Shown here in pieces: positions 1 through 5,299 of a DNA stretch of 5,299 nt. The position numbers and the translations under genes were made by a program. The stretch is taken from the NCBI GenBank assembly GCA_937141995.1, contig CAKZQX010000929.1, positions 1-5,299 on the forward strand, read 5' to 3'. Under the pieces are notes generated by a model. The model saw nothing but the letters and a program-made list of their open reading frames with translations. It was not told the DNA's origin and did not search any database. This DNA is from an uncultured Chloroflexaceae bacterium (GTDB taxonomy: Bacteria > Chloroflexota > Chloroflexia > Chloroflexales > Chloroflexaceae). Numbering within the stretch: position 1 is the first letter of the stretch; each line of letters begins with the position of its first letter.

Positions 1-586
1 CCAGACTGCGCAGCCAGTCAGTCGCGCCGACGGGCATCTGCACCCGTGACGAGGTCTGCTCCTCGGCTTGATCGGTCGCCGCTGCTTCGGTGGGGAAGCT
101 ATCGGCAACCTCCGCCGGTGCCGACTCCTCCGGTTGGGCGGTTGCGCGGAGCCAGTCCGGCATTTCCGCGTCATCGGACTGCGAGCTATCGGACGGGGCA
201 GCCTCCGCCGGCAGATCGGACGACTGCTCGGCCGTCAGGCTGGTGAGCCAGTCCGGCTGATCATCAACCGGCAGCGGCTCGTCCTCTTCCGTTGCCCCGA
301 TATCACTCTGCAGGTCACGCAGCCAGTCCGGGATGGCCGCATCCGTAGAACTGGTCGCGGGTGATTCTTCATCACGGAACTGGTCAGAGTCCACCGCAGC
401 CGCAGCCGCAGCTCCTTGCAACCAGTCCGGCACCGCCGCCTCGGGCTCGTCGGGCGGGGCGGCCTGCCCATCCGGGACTGCCCGCGAAGACGGACGGGGT
501 GGTAGTGGTACGCCCCGCAACCAGGGTGGCAGCCGGGATTCTTCGTCTGAGTCACCAAATTGCGATCCGCGAGATATCCGATCCAT
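1..586 (-). CDS. Acidic PDWL-repeat protein, N-terminal 195 residues (runs off window)
   Basis: This open frame has no stop before the left edge, so it is a 3'-truncated gene. I recognise no enzyme domain. The 195 visible residues are rich in Asp, Glu, Ala, Pro and Ser, look largely disordered, and carry six copies of a short Trp-Leu motif: PPWL (residues 20-23), PDWL (53-56, 86-89, 111-114, 143-146) and TDWL (189-192), often followed by Arg or Gln. The Trp residues are 33, 33, 25, 32 and 46 apart. There is no signal peptide or membrane helix, so a cytoplasmic location is inferred. The start is well fixed: ATG at 586 lies nine bases after an in-frame TAA and is preceded by a GGAAG that could serve as ribosome binding site. 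It follows two membrane-protein genes on the same strand. Regularly spaced short motifs in a disordered acidic chain suggest a multivalent binding scaffold, which is inference only. Similar PDWL-rich proteins are, from memory, common in Chloroflexota. Confidence 0.85.
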   Translation of the reverse strand, partial: MDRISRGSQFGDSDEESRLPPWLRGVPLPPRPSSRAVPDGQAAPPDEPEAAVPDWLQGAAAAAAVDSDQFRDEESPATSSTDAAIPDWLRDLQSDIGATEEDEPLPVDDQPDWLTSLTAEQSSDLPAEAAPSDSSQSDDAEMPDWLRATAQPEESAPAEVADSFPTEAAATDQAEEQTSSRVQMPVGATDWLRSL

Positions 587-659
587 ATGCTTCCGTTATA
601 CGAGGATGCAAGCCGGCACAATTAACCGTACAACTGCTTCCATCCTCACCTGGTATATC

Positions 660-674
660 GATAAAACATTTATC
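660..674. repeat. AT-rich perfect hairpin upstream of the PDWL gene
   Basis: GATAAA and TTTATC form a 6-bp stem with a 3-base loop, and the octamer palindrome TATCGATA (656-663) overlaps it. The structure lies in the 108-base gap between the six-helix gene and the PDWL gene. It has no T-run after it and little GC, so it is a poor terminator. An operator or a chance AT-rich palindrome are both possible. I see no convincing promoter in this gap, so the PDWL gene may simply be read through from upstream. Confidence 0.3.
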
Positions 675-694
675 CCCAAAGACATTACCGCGTC

Positions 695-1336
695 CTAGCG
701 GTCCAGGTAGGGCTGATCAAAGCCCAGCAACACCCGCACACTTGCCACCAGCGTCCCGATGGCGGCTCCCAGCAATAACCCGCGCGCCCCTGCCAGCGTG
801 ACATACTCATTAAACCAGCCGAGCGCTTCGCCGACCAGGGGCAGTGCCGCAATCGGCGGCAACCCGAGAATGAGCACCACCAGCGCCACAGCAACAATCA
901 CCATCGCCGGAACATTCCGCTCCCGCACCGTACGCAGGATCGCACTCAGGCTAAAGAAGGCCAGGAGTGCCAGCAGACTGCTGGCAAGCGGCACATAAAC
1001 TGCCTCAAAAAGCCGGCGGATCGGTTCCTCAGCCAGATTAACCCCGGGAGGACCAACCAGACCGACAATGATAACCGCAAACATTGCCAGCAGCAACACG
1101 GCACTATAGATCCAGTCGGCCTCGCGCCGAAAAACGCGCGCAGCATGTGAAAAGGCGACATTAATCAACCCGACCAGGAGGGCCAGGGCCGTTAAGATCG
1201 CCGCCCACTCCACCAGATAGCTTGCCAGGCCACCAACGCCCGGCGCAGCCCGGGCGAAGTCTAACAACACGATAGCCCCGGCGACACCGGCAATCAGGGT
1301 TGCCAGAAGGCGTTTTGGATCGCGGAAAAAGGTCAT
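695..1336 (-). CDS. Six-helix integral membrane protein of unknown function
   Basis: The predicted product is 213 residues, and I cannot assign it to a named family. Six hydrophobic stretches are visible at about residues 10-27, 43-62, 77-96, 113-131, 142-160 and 185-205. Short charged loops join them, including Arg-Arg-Glu-Ala-Asp before helix 3 and Arg-Glu-Arg-Asn before helix 5. The protein ends in a polar GFDQPYLDR tail. No catalytic, transporter or channel signature stands out. ATG at 1336 is preferred over the adjacent in-frame TTG at 1339, because AGAGGG at 1343-1348 sits 6 bases from the ATG and a TAA lies directly before the TTG. The gene starts 16 bases after the stop of the DUF6754-type gene, so the two are almost certainly co-transcribed. 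An accessory or partner subunit for that protein is a reasonable inference. Confidence 0.85.
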   Translation of the reverse strand: MTFFRDPKRLLATLIAGVAGAIVLLDFARAAPGVGGLASYLVEWAAILTALALLVGLINVAFSHAARVFRREADWIYSAVLLLAMFAVIIVGLVGPPGVNLAEEPIRRLFEAVYVPLASSLLALLAFFSLSAILRTVRERNVPAMVIVAVALVVLILGLPPIAALPLVGEALGWFNEYVTLAGARGLLLGAAIGTLVASVRVLLGFDQPYLDR

Positions 1337-1342
1337 CAATTA

Positions 1343-1348
1343 CCCTCT
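1343..1348 (-). promoter_or_regulatory. Ribosome binding site AGAGGG for the six-helix gene
   Basis: The site is 6 bases upstream of ATG 1336 but only 3 from the alternative TTG 1339, which decides the start in favour of the ATG. It sits inside the 16-base gap after the upstream stop codon. Confidence 0.6.
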
Positions 1349-1352
1349 AACG

Positions 1353-2153
1353 CTATAACAGCCCCGGCAGCCGCGGCAGGCCGAGCGTCGGCTGGAGCAA
1401 ACTGTAGAGCAGTCCGCCAATAATTAAAAGGATAATCAGCGTACGCAAGAAGTCCTGGGTCAACAGCCGCGCCTGGGGCGCAGGAATCGTTGCCAGGTAC
1501 GCTTCCGCCGCAAACACTTCCTCACCAATCAAGACCGACCGGCTGCTCAAAAACATCACCGGTAGCGCAGCGGCGGAGGTACTGCCCGTTACCTGGGGCA
1601 CCTCGCGCATTGCGCCTTCCTCGCCCAGCAGCAGAAATTCTTGTCCAAAACTTCCCAACAGTTGGCTGGCCTCTAACTGCTGCCGCGCGTAGATTCCCGC
1701 GACCCCGGCAGCATAGGCCATTGAATCATCGTGGGCCAGCAGTTGCACATTACCCGGATGATAATCCTGCCCCTGCCCCGCCTGCTGGTAGGACTGGCGA
1801 ATCGCCCCGCGTAGTGCCAGATGTGACACCGCGTCGCCACTGCTTGCCAGGATATGCGCGCCATTGAAGGCCGCTTCACTCGCTACCCGTTCCACAGTCA
1901 GCAGTCCGGCAACAGTTTCGGCGGTGGTTGCGCGATTACCGATGGTACCGGCTCCCGGCGACACATGAATGGCACGTCCGGTTTCAGCTCCACGTCCAAG
2001 GGCATCCCAGAGCAGATCGAGTGCCGGCAGCGGACGACGAAAGGGTGTACGTCCGGCCCGGATACGCGCATGATACCAGAGCGTCAGGATTAGCACCCCT
2101 AACGCAACAATTAAAATAAGCATCGTTTCCGGGGGGAAATTCAGAAGAGGCAT
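1353..2153 (-). CDS. DUF6754-type membrane protein
   Basis: The predicted product is 266 residues. A hydrophobic segment lies at about residues 10-26 and another at about 238-253, enclosing a soluble middle domain of roughly 200 residues. Features I associate with the DUF6754 family are a GRAIHVSPGAG segment near residue 60, an RATTAETVAGLL stretch, a GSFGQEFLLLGEE block, and LIGEEVFAAEAYL before the last helix. The family has no established biochemical function that I know of, so none is given. The start is ATG at 2153, five bases after GAGGAG (2159-2164). The in-frame GTG at 2159 overlaps that site and is unlikely. It is the first gene of a unit with the six-helix protein 16 bases downstream and the PDWL-repeat gene beyond. 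Its own promoters lie in the 159-base gap upstream. The family call comes from recalled motifs and would be settled by a profile search. Confidence 0.78.
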   Translation of the reverse strand: MPLLNFPPETMLILIVALGVLILTLWYHARIRAGRTPFRRPLPALDLLWDALGRGAETGRAIHVSPGAGTIGNRATTAETVAGLLTVERVASEAAFNGAHILASSGDAVSHLALRGAIRQSYQQAGQGQDYHPGNVQLLAHDDSMAYAAGVAGIYARQQLEASQLLGSFGQEFLLLGEEGAMREVPQVTGSTSAAALPVMFLSSRSVLIGEEVFAAEAYLATIPAPQARLLTQDFLRTLIILLIIGGLLYSLLQPTLGLPRLPGLL

Positions 2154-2158
2154 AAACA

Positions 2159-2164
2159 CTCCTC
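2159..2164 (-). promoter_or_regulatory. Strong ribosome binding site GAGGAG
   Basis: GAGGAG is five bases upstream of ATG 2153. It rules against the upstream in-frame GTG, which begins inside the site. Confidence 0.75.
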
Positions 2165-2215
2165 ATGCTCTGCGTCACTTATGAGCGTTAACACAGTAGA
2201 TGTGGGGCGGGGCAT

Positions 2216-2244
2216 AGTGTACATACTACACAATATGTGCGCAA
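2216..2244 (-). promoter_or_regulatory. Possible second promoter of the DUF6754 unit, with operator-like palindrome
   Basis: TTGCGC (2239-2244) and TACACT (2216-2221) are separated by 17 bases. The -10 hexamer is identical to that of the stronger promoter upstream, but the -35 is poor. A palindrome GTGTA-5 bases-TACAC (2217-2231) covers the -10, as expected for a repressor site. Two related 11-mers reading TTGTGT...AT on the minus strand lie at 2223-2233 and 2244-2254, exactly 21 bases apart. Confidence 0.35.
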
Positions 2245-2287
2245 TTACACACAACACTTTACAACCCTGGCGGGCAACGTGCTTTTG

Positions 2288-2316
2288 AGTGTAACCCAAA
2301 AGATCGGCTTTGTCAA
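2288..2316 (-). promoter_or_regulatory. Housekeeping-sigma promoter for the DUF6754 unit
   Basis: A perfect -35 TTGACA (2311-2316) is followed by a 17-base spacer and a -10 TACACT (2288-2293; four of six consensus bases at the conserved positions). The TGA stop of the 82-residue gene lies inside the -35 hexamer. A start near 2281 would give a leader of roughly 130 bases before ATG 2153, long enough to hold regulatory sites. I see no rho-independent terminator before it, so read-through from upstream is also possible. Confidence 0.6.
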
Positions 2317-2561
2317 CTTTCCTGACGGGCTAAAAGACGGCGTAACTCTTTCCAGCCGGCCTCCTCCGTCAAGGCCACAGCGTAACGCTCAAAACTATAC
2401 CCAGTCGTAAAAGGGCGAGCGAAGAGTGCCACTTGCGTGCTGAGGAAATCGAAGGGCCGGATCATATCCAGGACGAAGCTAACCGGCGCATGCAGCCCGG
2501 AACTGGACAGGTGATCCGCCAGATGCTGGAGCGCCTCATGATGCCGGTCGGTTGGGGACAT
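2313..2561 (-). CDS. Small conserved-looking protein of unknown function, 82 residues
   Basis: I do not recognise this protein. The N-terminal third is polar and His-rich (residues 6-20 include His-His and further His residues). The middle is hydrophobic and aromatic (about residues 23-55, with LDMIRPFDFLSTQ and ALFARPFTTGYSFERY). The C-terminus is an amphipathic charged helix containing WKELRRLLARQES. The middle could associate with a membrane but is too broken by charges and prolines for a clear helix. The frame stays open upstream to 2711, but the ATG at 2561 is chosen because GAGG (2567-2570) lies 5 bases before it and because a longer start would bury most of it inside the SRPBCC gene. 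Even so it overlaps the end of that gene by 26 bases, which suggests translational coupling. It is the last gene of the unit that starts after recG. Confidence 0.7.
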   Translation of the reverse strand: MSPTDRHHEALQHLADHLSSSGLHAPVSFVLDMIRPFDFLSTQVALFARPFTTGYSFERYAVALTEEAGWKELRRLLARQES

Positions 2562-3009
2562 GGGTACCTCGCGCTTCAACCGTCTGCTTGAGCGCCTGGA
2601 GAAACTCGGCTGCCAGCCGCTCGAACCGCGCACGCTGAGTGGCATCGAGAAAGGAGGCAATCGGACCAGGCATGTCGATATGATCCTGCCGCTCCAGCCG
2701 GTAGCGGCCATCGTCCAACGGAATGACGCGGCACTGATTGGCCCCGGTCAGCGGCGGCAGATTCAAGCGAAAGCGGGTGGCCCGCTCCTGCGCCGTGAAG
2801 GTCGTTACTTCCAGGTCGGCATAGACGATGCGGCCGCGTATGCGAAAGCGGTAGCCCAAACCGGGCACACCCGGCGAGAGCAACTCGACGCGCACATTCT
2901 GCATGGAAGGCATCCAGCCGGGCCAGCCGCCAAAGTCATCCAGCACCGACCAGACCACCGCCGGCGGCGCGGTAATGATGGTTGCAGCATGTATTTCGTA
3001 GCGTGCCAT
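2536..3009 (-). CDS. SRPBCC (START/Bet v1-like) domain protein
   Basis: The 157-residue product matches the SRPBCC fold, a helix-grip domain that holds a hydrophobic ligand in a deep cavity. The typical opening is seen at residues 10-41: a beta strand, then APPAVVWSVLDDFGGWPGW, then an Asn-Val-Arg-Val strand. Alternating strands follow (about 51-105), and a long C-terminal alpha helix (about 117-146) that closes the pocket in this family. There is no signal peptide or membrane segment, so it should be cytosolic. Ligand and reaction cannot be read from the sequence: members include polyketide cyclases, lipid carriers and stress proteins. ATG 3009 begins 5 bases after the upstream stop. Its AGGAG (3012-3016) overlaps that stop and is only 2 bases from the ATG, a short spacing. 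No other start codon fits nearby. Co-transcription with both neighbours is very likely. Confidence 0.85.
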   Translation of the reverse strand: MARYEIHAATIITAPPAVVWSVLDDFGGWPGWMPSMQNVRVELLSPGVPGLGYRFRIRGRIVYADLEVTTFTAQERATRFRLNLPPLTGANQCRVIPLDDGRYRLERQDHIDMPGPIASFLDATQRARFERLAAEFLQALKQTVEARGTHVPNRPAS

Positions 3010-3014
3010 AGCTC

Positions 3015-3311
3015 CTATTGTAGCACAGGTGGCGTACCACCCTGCCGCATACGCCAGTGGGCCCAGCGCTGCCGCACATGACTCACCCGCCAGCGCGCCG
3101 GGAAGTAATCATCGTCGGTGGTGACAACCACCGAGCGAACGCCCCCCGGCACCATGCCATAGGCGCGTTCGATGCGCGGATCGAGGACCGCGCGATAGAA
3201 CAGCACAGCCACAACGCTGCGGTAGGGAACCGTCAATCCATTGTAGCCCAGCCAGAGCGTCTCCACTGTTTGCTGTCCCACCTTTCCACAGGCTTCAGCG
3301 TGTCCAACCAT
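3015..3311 (-). CDS. Small RemB/DUF370-like protein (tentative)
   Basis: The frame gives 98 residues from ATG 3311. The stretch from about residue 18 resembles the short DUF370 regulators typified by Bacillus RemB: a Leu-x-Leu-Gly opening (LWLGYNG), a VVAV strand, a variable middle, then RSVVVTTDDDYFPARWRVSHVRQRW, which lines up by eye with the KSIVVT-x4-YYSP-x3-STLKKR pattern of RemB. DUF370 proteins are DNA-binding regulators of matrix and osmotic genes in Firmicutes. A similar role here is inference. The start is uncertain. ATG 3311 has no ribosome binding site, whereas GTG 3266 gives a length of 83, begins like the family, and has AAAGGTGG eleven bases upstream. The gene is first after a strong promoter and ends 5 bases before the SRPBCC gene. 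A lineage-specific hypothetical protein is the main alternative. Confidence 0.68.
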   Translation of the reverse strand: MVGHAEACGKVGQQTVETLWLGYNGLTVPYRSVVAVLFYRAVLDPRIERAYGMVPGGVRSVVVTTDDDYFPARWRVSHVRQRWAHWRMRQGGTPPVLQ

Positions 3312-3334
3312 CCCGGCATGATCGTGTGCGGCGC

Positions 3335-3362
3335 ATTATACCATTCAAGGCTCAGTCCTCAA
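3335..3362 (-). promoter_or_regulatory. Extended -10 housekeeping promoter after recG
   Basis: The -10 is a perfect TATAAT (3335-3340) preceded by TGG, giving an extended -10. A -35 TTGAGG (3357-3362) lies 16 bases upstream and contains the recG TGA stop. The expected transcription start is near 3328. That leaves a leader of about 17 bases to ATG 3311 or about 60 bases to GTG 3266. It separates expression of the three-gene unit from recG. Confidence 0.7.
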
Positions 3363-5185
3363 CTCGCTCCCTCGGCTTTCTCCCAGAAGTCCCGCACCTT
3401 TGCGCGTAACGGCGCATGCTCGGCGCGCTCGAGTTGCGGATCTTCCGCCAGGATCTGCTGCGCCTCACGGTTGGCGGCATGCAGCAGGCGGGTGTCGGCC
3501 AGGCGTGCCACCTTCAGGTCAGGCGTGCCGCTCTGGCGTTTGCCCAGGAACTCGCCCGGGCCGCGCAGTTGCAGGTCGATCTCAGCCAGCTTGAAGCCGT
3601 CGTGCGTCCCCTCCATTGCCTCCAGCCGCTGCTGCGTTACCTCGTTATCAATATCGCTCACCAGGATGCAGTAGCTCTGATGCTCACCCCGCCCGACGCG
3701 CCCGCGGAACTGGTGCAGTTGCGCCAGCCCGAAGCGCTCGGCTCCGTCGATCATAATAGTCGTGGCGTTGGGCACATCAATGCCCACCTCCACCACCGCC
3801 GTCGCCACCAGGATATCAAACTCGTGATCGCGGAAGGCACGCATCGCCAGATCTTTCTCGCGGGGCAGCATGCGCCCATGGATCAGGCCCACCCGCAGGT
3901 CGGGGAAGACCTCGTTCTGCAACTGCACATAGGTCTCCTCGGCGGAGGGCAGATCGATCTTCTCGCTCTCCTCCACGAGTGGGCAGATCACAAACGCCTG
4001 GCGGCCCTTGCCAATCTCTTTGCGCATATGCCGATACGCCTTCTCCCGTTCGATCCGGGTGATCCAGCGTGTCTTGATCTCCTGACGGCCCGGCGGCAGT
4101 TCATCCAGCACCGAGGTATCCAGGTCGCCATAGATCGTCAGGGTCAGCGTACGCGGGATGGGCGTGGCGGTCATAACCAGCATATGCGGGTTCAGTCCCT
4201 TCTGCTTGAGCCGCTCGCGCTGTTCCACCCCAAAGCGGTGCTGCTCGTCAATCACGACCAGACCCAGGCTCTGGTACTGCACGCCCTCAGTAATCAGCGC
4301 GTGGGTGCCGATTACCAGATCCACTTCGCCGTTGGCAATCGCCTCCAGCACCCGCCGCCGATCCTTCACCCCCAGACTGCCGGTCAGCAGCGCGACCCGC
4401 ACGCCTTCGCCGCCCAGGTCATCCTCCGGCACCATATTCAGCAGGCGCTTGAGCTCTTCCAGGCGGGCCAGTTGTTCCGCGTCGGCCTCGCTCTTCCAGT
4501 CATCAAGCGGCTGCCCGGTGCTGTCAGTTGGCTTGCGCGGCACGCGCACCTGTCCCAGCAACTGCCGCAGACCTTTGTAGTGCTGCTCGGCCAGGATCTC
4601 CGTGGGAGCCATCAGCGCGCCCTGCAACCCGGCGGCCACCGCCTGCAAGAGCGCCGCCGCCGCCACAATCGTTTTGCCGCTGCCCACATCACCCTGGAGC
4701 AACCGCGCCATCGGCACCGGCCGGCACATGTCGGCGAAAATCTCCGCCAGCGTGCGCTGCTGCGCTCCAGTCAGGGCAAAGGGCAACTTCGCCAGCAGAT
4801 CGGCATGCACCGCTTCATCAACATTCACGGCATAGCCCAGTTCGCCCTGCCAGAGGATGCGCCGCTGGATCACTCCCAGTTGAATAAACAGGAACTCGTC
4901 AAACCCCAGACGATGCCGCGCCCGCTCCAGCAACTCGGGGCTATCCGGGAAATGCATCTGGGCCAGCGCCTCGGGCAGGGGCAGCAGATTGGCCCGCTCC
5001 TGCACTGTGGCCGGCAGGTAATCGTGAACCTGCGGGGCCGCCAGATCCACCACCTGCTTGATGATCCGACGGGCGTTACGCTCGTACAATCCTTTGGTCA
5101 GCGGATGCACCGGCACCAGCCGCCCGGTGTGGATCAACTGGTCGGCGTTGAAGGGCTCCCAATCCGGCGAGGTCATCTGGCGCAT
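3359..5185 (-). CDS. recG: ATP-dependent DNA helicase RecG, wedge domain missing (5'-truncated or interrupted)
   Basis: RecG reverses stalled replication forks and processes branched DNA by ATP-driven translocation on duplex DNA. The helicase core is intact: Walker A GDVGSGKT (165-172), motif Ia MAPTEILAEQHY (192-203), the DEQH box (313-316), TATPIPRT (339-346), DELPPGR (361-367), motif V around ATAVVEVGIDVPNAT (461-475), motif VI QFRGRVGRG (492-500), and the RecG-specific RGPGEFLGKRQSG (541-553). About 45 extra residues compared with E. coli RecG lie between motifs Ia and Ib (about 212-258). The frame opens at MRQMTSPDWEPF, which corresponds to the end of the wedge (OB) domain, so the DNA-junction-binding N-terminus is absent. 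ATG 5185 has no ribosome binding site. An in-frame TGA at 5201-5203 adjoins a palindromic element. It is either a disrupted gene or one restarted after that stop. If the N-terminus is truly lost, fork binding should be impaired. Confidence 0.93.
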   Translation of the reverse strand: MRQMTSPDWEPFNADQLIHTGRLVPVHPLTKGLYERNARRIIKQVVDLAAPQVHDYLPATVQERANLLPLPEALAQMHFPDSPELLERARHRLGFDEFLFIQLGVIQRRILWQGELGYAVNVDEAVHADLLAKLPFALTGAQQRTLAEIFADMCRPVPMARLLQGDVGSGKTIVAAAALLQAVAAGLQGALMAPTEILAEQHYKGLRQLLGQVRVPRKPTDSTGQPLDDWKSEADAEQLARLEELKRLLNMVPEDDLGGEGVRVALLTGSLGVKDRRRVLEAIANGEVDLVIGTHALITEGVQYQSLGLVVIDEQHRFGVEQRERLKQKGLNPHMLVMTATPIPRTLTLTIYGDLDTSVLDELPPGRQEIKTRWITRIEREKAYRHMRKEIGKGRQAFVICPLVEESEKIDLPSAEETYVQLQNEVFPDLRVGLIHGRMLPREKDLAMRAFRDHEFDILVATAVVEVGIDVPNATTIMIDGAERFGLAQLHQFRGRVGRGEHQSYCILVSDIDNEVTQQRLEAMEGTHDGFKLAEIDLQLRGPGEFLGKRQSGTPDLKVARLADTRLLHAANREAQQILAEDPQLERAEHAPLRAKVRDFWEKAEGAS

Positions 5186-5198
5186 CGAATTGTGGTAT

Positions 5199-5297
5199 TT
5201 TCAGTGGCAGGGGGGCCAGTGGGTTCGCCTGCCCAACCAGGCCCGCGTCCTGCGACGCGAGCGGACGAACCCCCTCCGCAGCAAGCGGAGCCTGAAA
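5199..5297. repeat. Multi-hairpin palindromic element interrupting the 5' part of recG
   Basis: Most of this 99-base stretch can pair with itself. The inverted ends are TTTCAG (5199-5204) and CTGAAA (5292-5297). Inside are a TGGC/GCCA hairpin (5205-5218); a 7-bp stem GGGTTCG/CGAACCC (5221-5227 with 5266-5272) that encloses two hairpins, CCTG/CAGG (5228-5241) and CGCGTC/GACGCG with a 4-base loop (5244-5259); and a CTCCGC/GCGGAG hairpin with a 5-base loop (5274-5290). This resembles a cloverleaf. It has no coding content I can support and lies where the RecG wedge domain should be encoded, so it is probably an inserted dispersed repeat (MITE- or REP-like). True ends could differ, and it may continue past the window edge. 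Confidence 0.5.
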
Positions 5298-5299
5298 CG

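Noticed and set aside
592..618. Promoter TTGTGC-15-TATAAC just before the PDWL gene
   Set aside because: The -35 matches only three consensus bases and the spacer is short. The start would fall at the ATG itself, so I do not call it.
235..621. Minus-strand open frame of 128 codons
   Set aside because: It overlaps the PDWL gene in another frame. Its product is Arg/Cys-rich with no motif, while the PDWL frame shows clear repeats and stays open to the edge.
2262..2282. CCC-TGGC-GGG hairpin as terminator after the 82-residue gene
   Set aside because: The stem is only 3 bp and no T-run follows on the minus strand.
2560..3081. Plus-strand open frame of 173 codons
   Set aside because: It is antisense to the SRPBCC gene and neighbours, which have family motifs and ribosome binding sites. 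The plus-strand product is rich in Arg and Gln and resembles no family.
3057..3674. Plus-strand open frame of 205 codons
   Set aside because: It lies antisense to the RemB-like gene, the promoter and the conserved RecG C-terminus. It is a shadow of high-GC coding on the other strand.
5100..5299. Minus-strand frame through the palindromic element reading PLAPLPLKIPQF
   Set aside because: It is open but runs through the RecG coding region in the wrong frame and ends soon after. The low-complexity composition follows from the repeat.

Overview
The window reads almost entirely on the minus strand. It looks like chromosomal DNA of a filamentous anoxygenic phototroph or a relative (phylum Chloroflexota, probably Chloroflexia). 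That placement is an inference. It rests on a RecG with a long insertion in helicase domain 1, a DUF6754-type membrane protein, and an acidic protein carrying repeated Pro-Asp-Trp-Leu motifs, together with moderately high GC and Shine-Dalgarno-led genes. I could not check it by similarity search.

In transcription order (right to left): positions 5186-5299 hold no convincing gene but contain a densely palindromic element bounded by TTTCAG/CTGAAA. Next is recG (3359-5185), which has its complete helicase core but lacks the N-terminal wedge domain. The gene is cut where the palindromic element begins, with an in-frame TGA just before the first ATG. A strong sigma-70/sigma-A type promoter with an extended -10 overlaps the recG stop codon. 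It should drive a compact three-gene unit: a small RemB/DUF370-like protein (3015-3311), an SRPBCC-fold protein (2536-3009), and an 82-residue unknown that overlaps the SRPBCC gene by 26 bases (2313-2561).

A 159-base regulatory gap follows. It contains a consensus TTGACA promoter that again overlaps the preceding stop codon, a second weaker promoter, and operator-like repeats. These lead into a second unit: a DUF6754-type bitopic membrane protein (1353-2153), a six-helix membrane protein of unknown function (695-1336), and, after 108 bases, a protein with six Trp-Leu motifs spaced about 33 residues apart that runs off the left edge (1-586).

The two parts most worth pursuing are the interrupted recG with its folded element, and the DUF6754 / six-helix / PDWL-repeat gene set. 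The latter looks like an undescribed membrane-associated assembly with an acidic multivalent soluble partner. No tRNA, rRNA, CRISPR array or transposase gene was seen.
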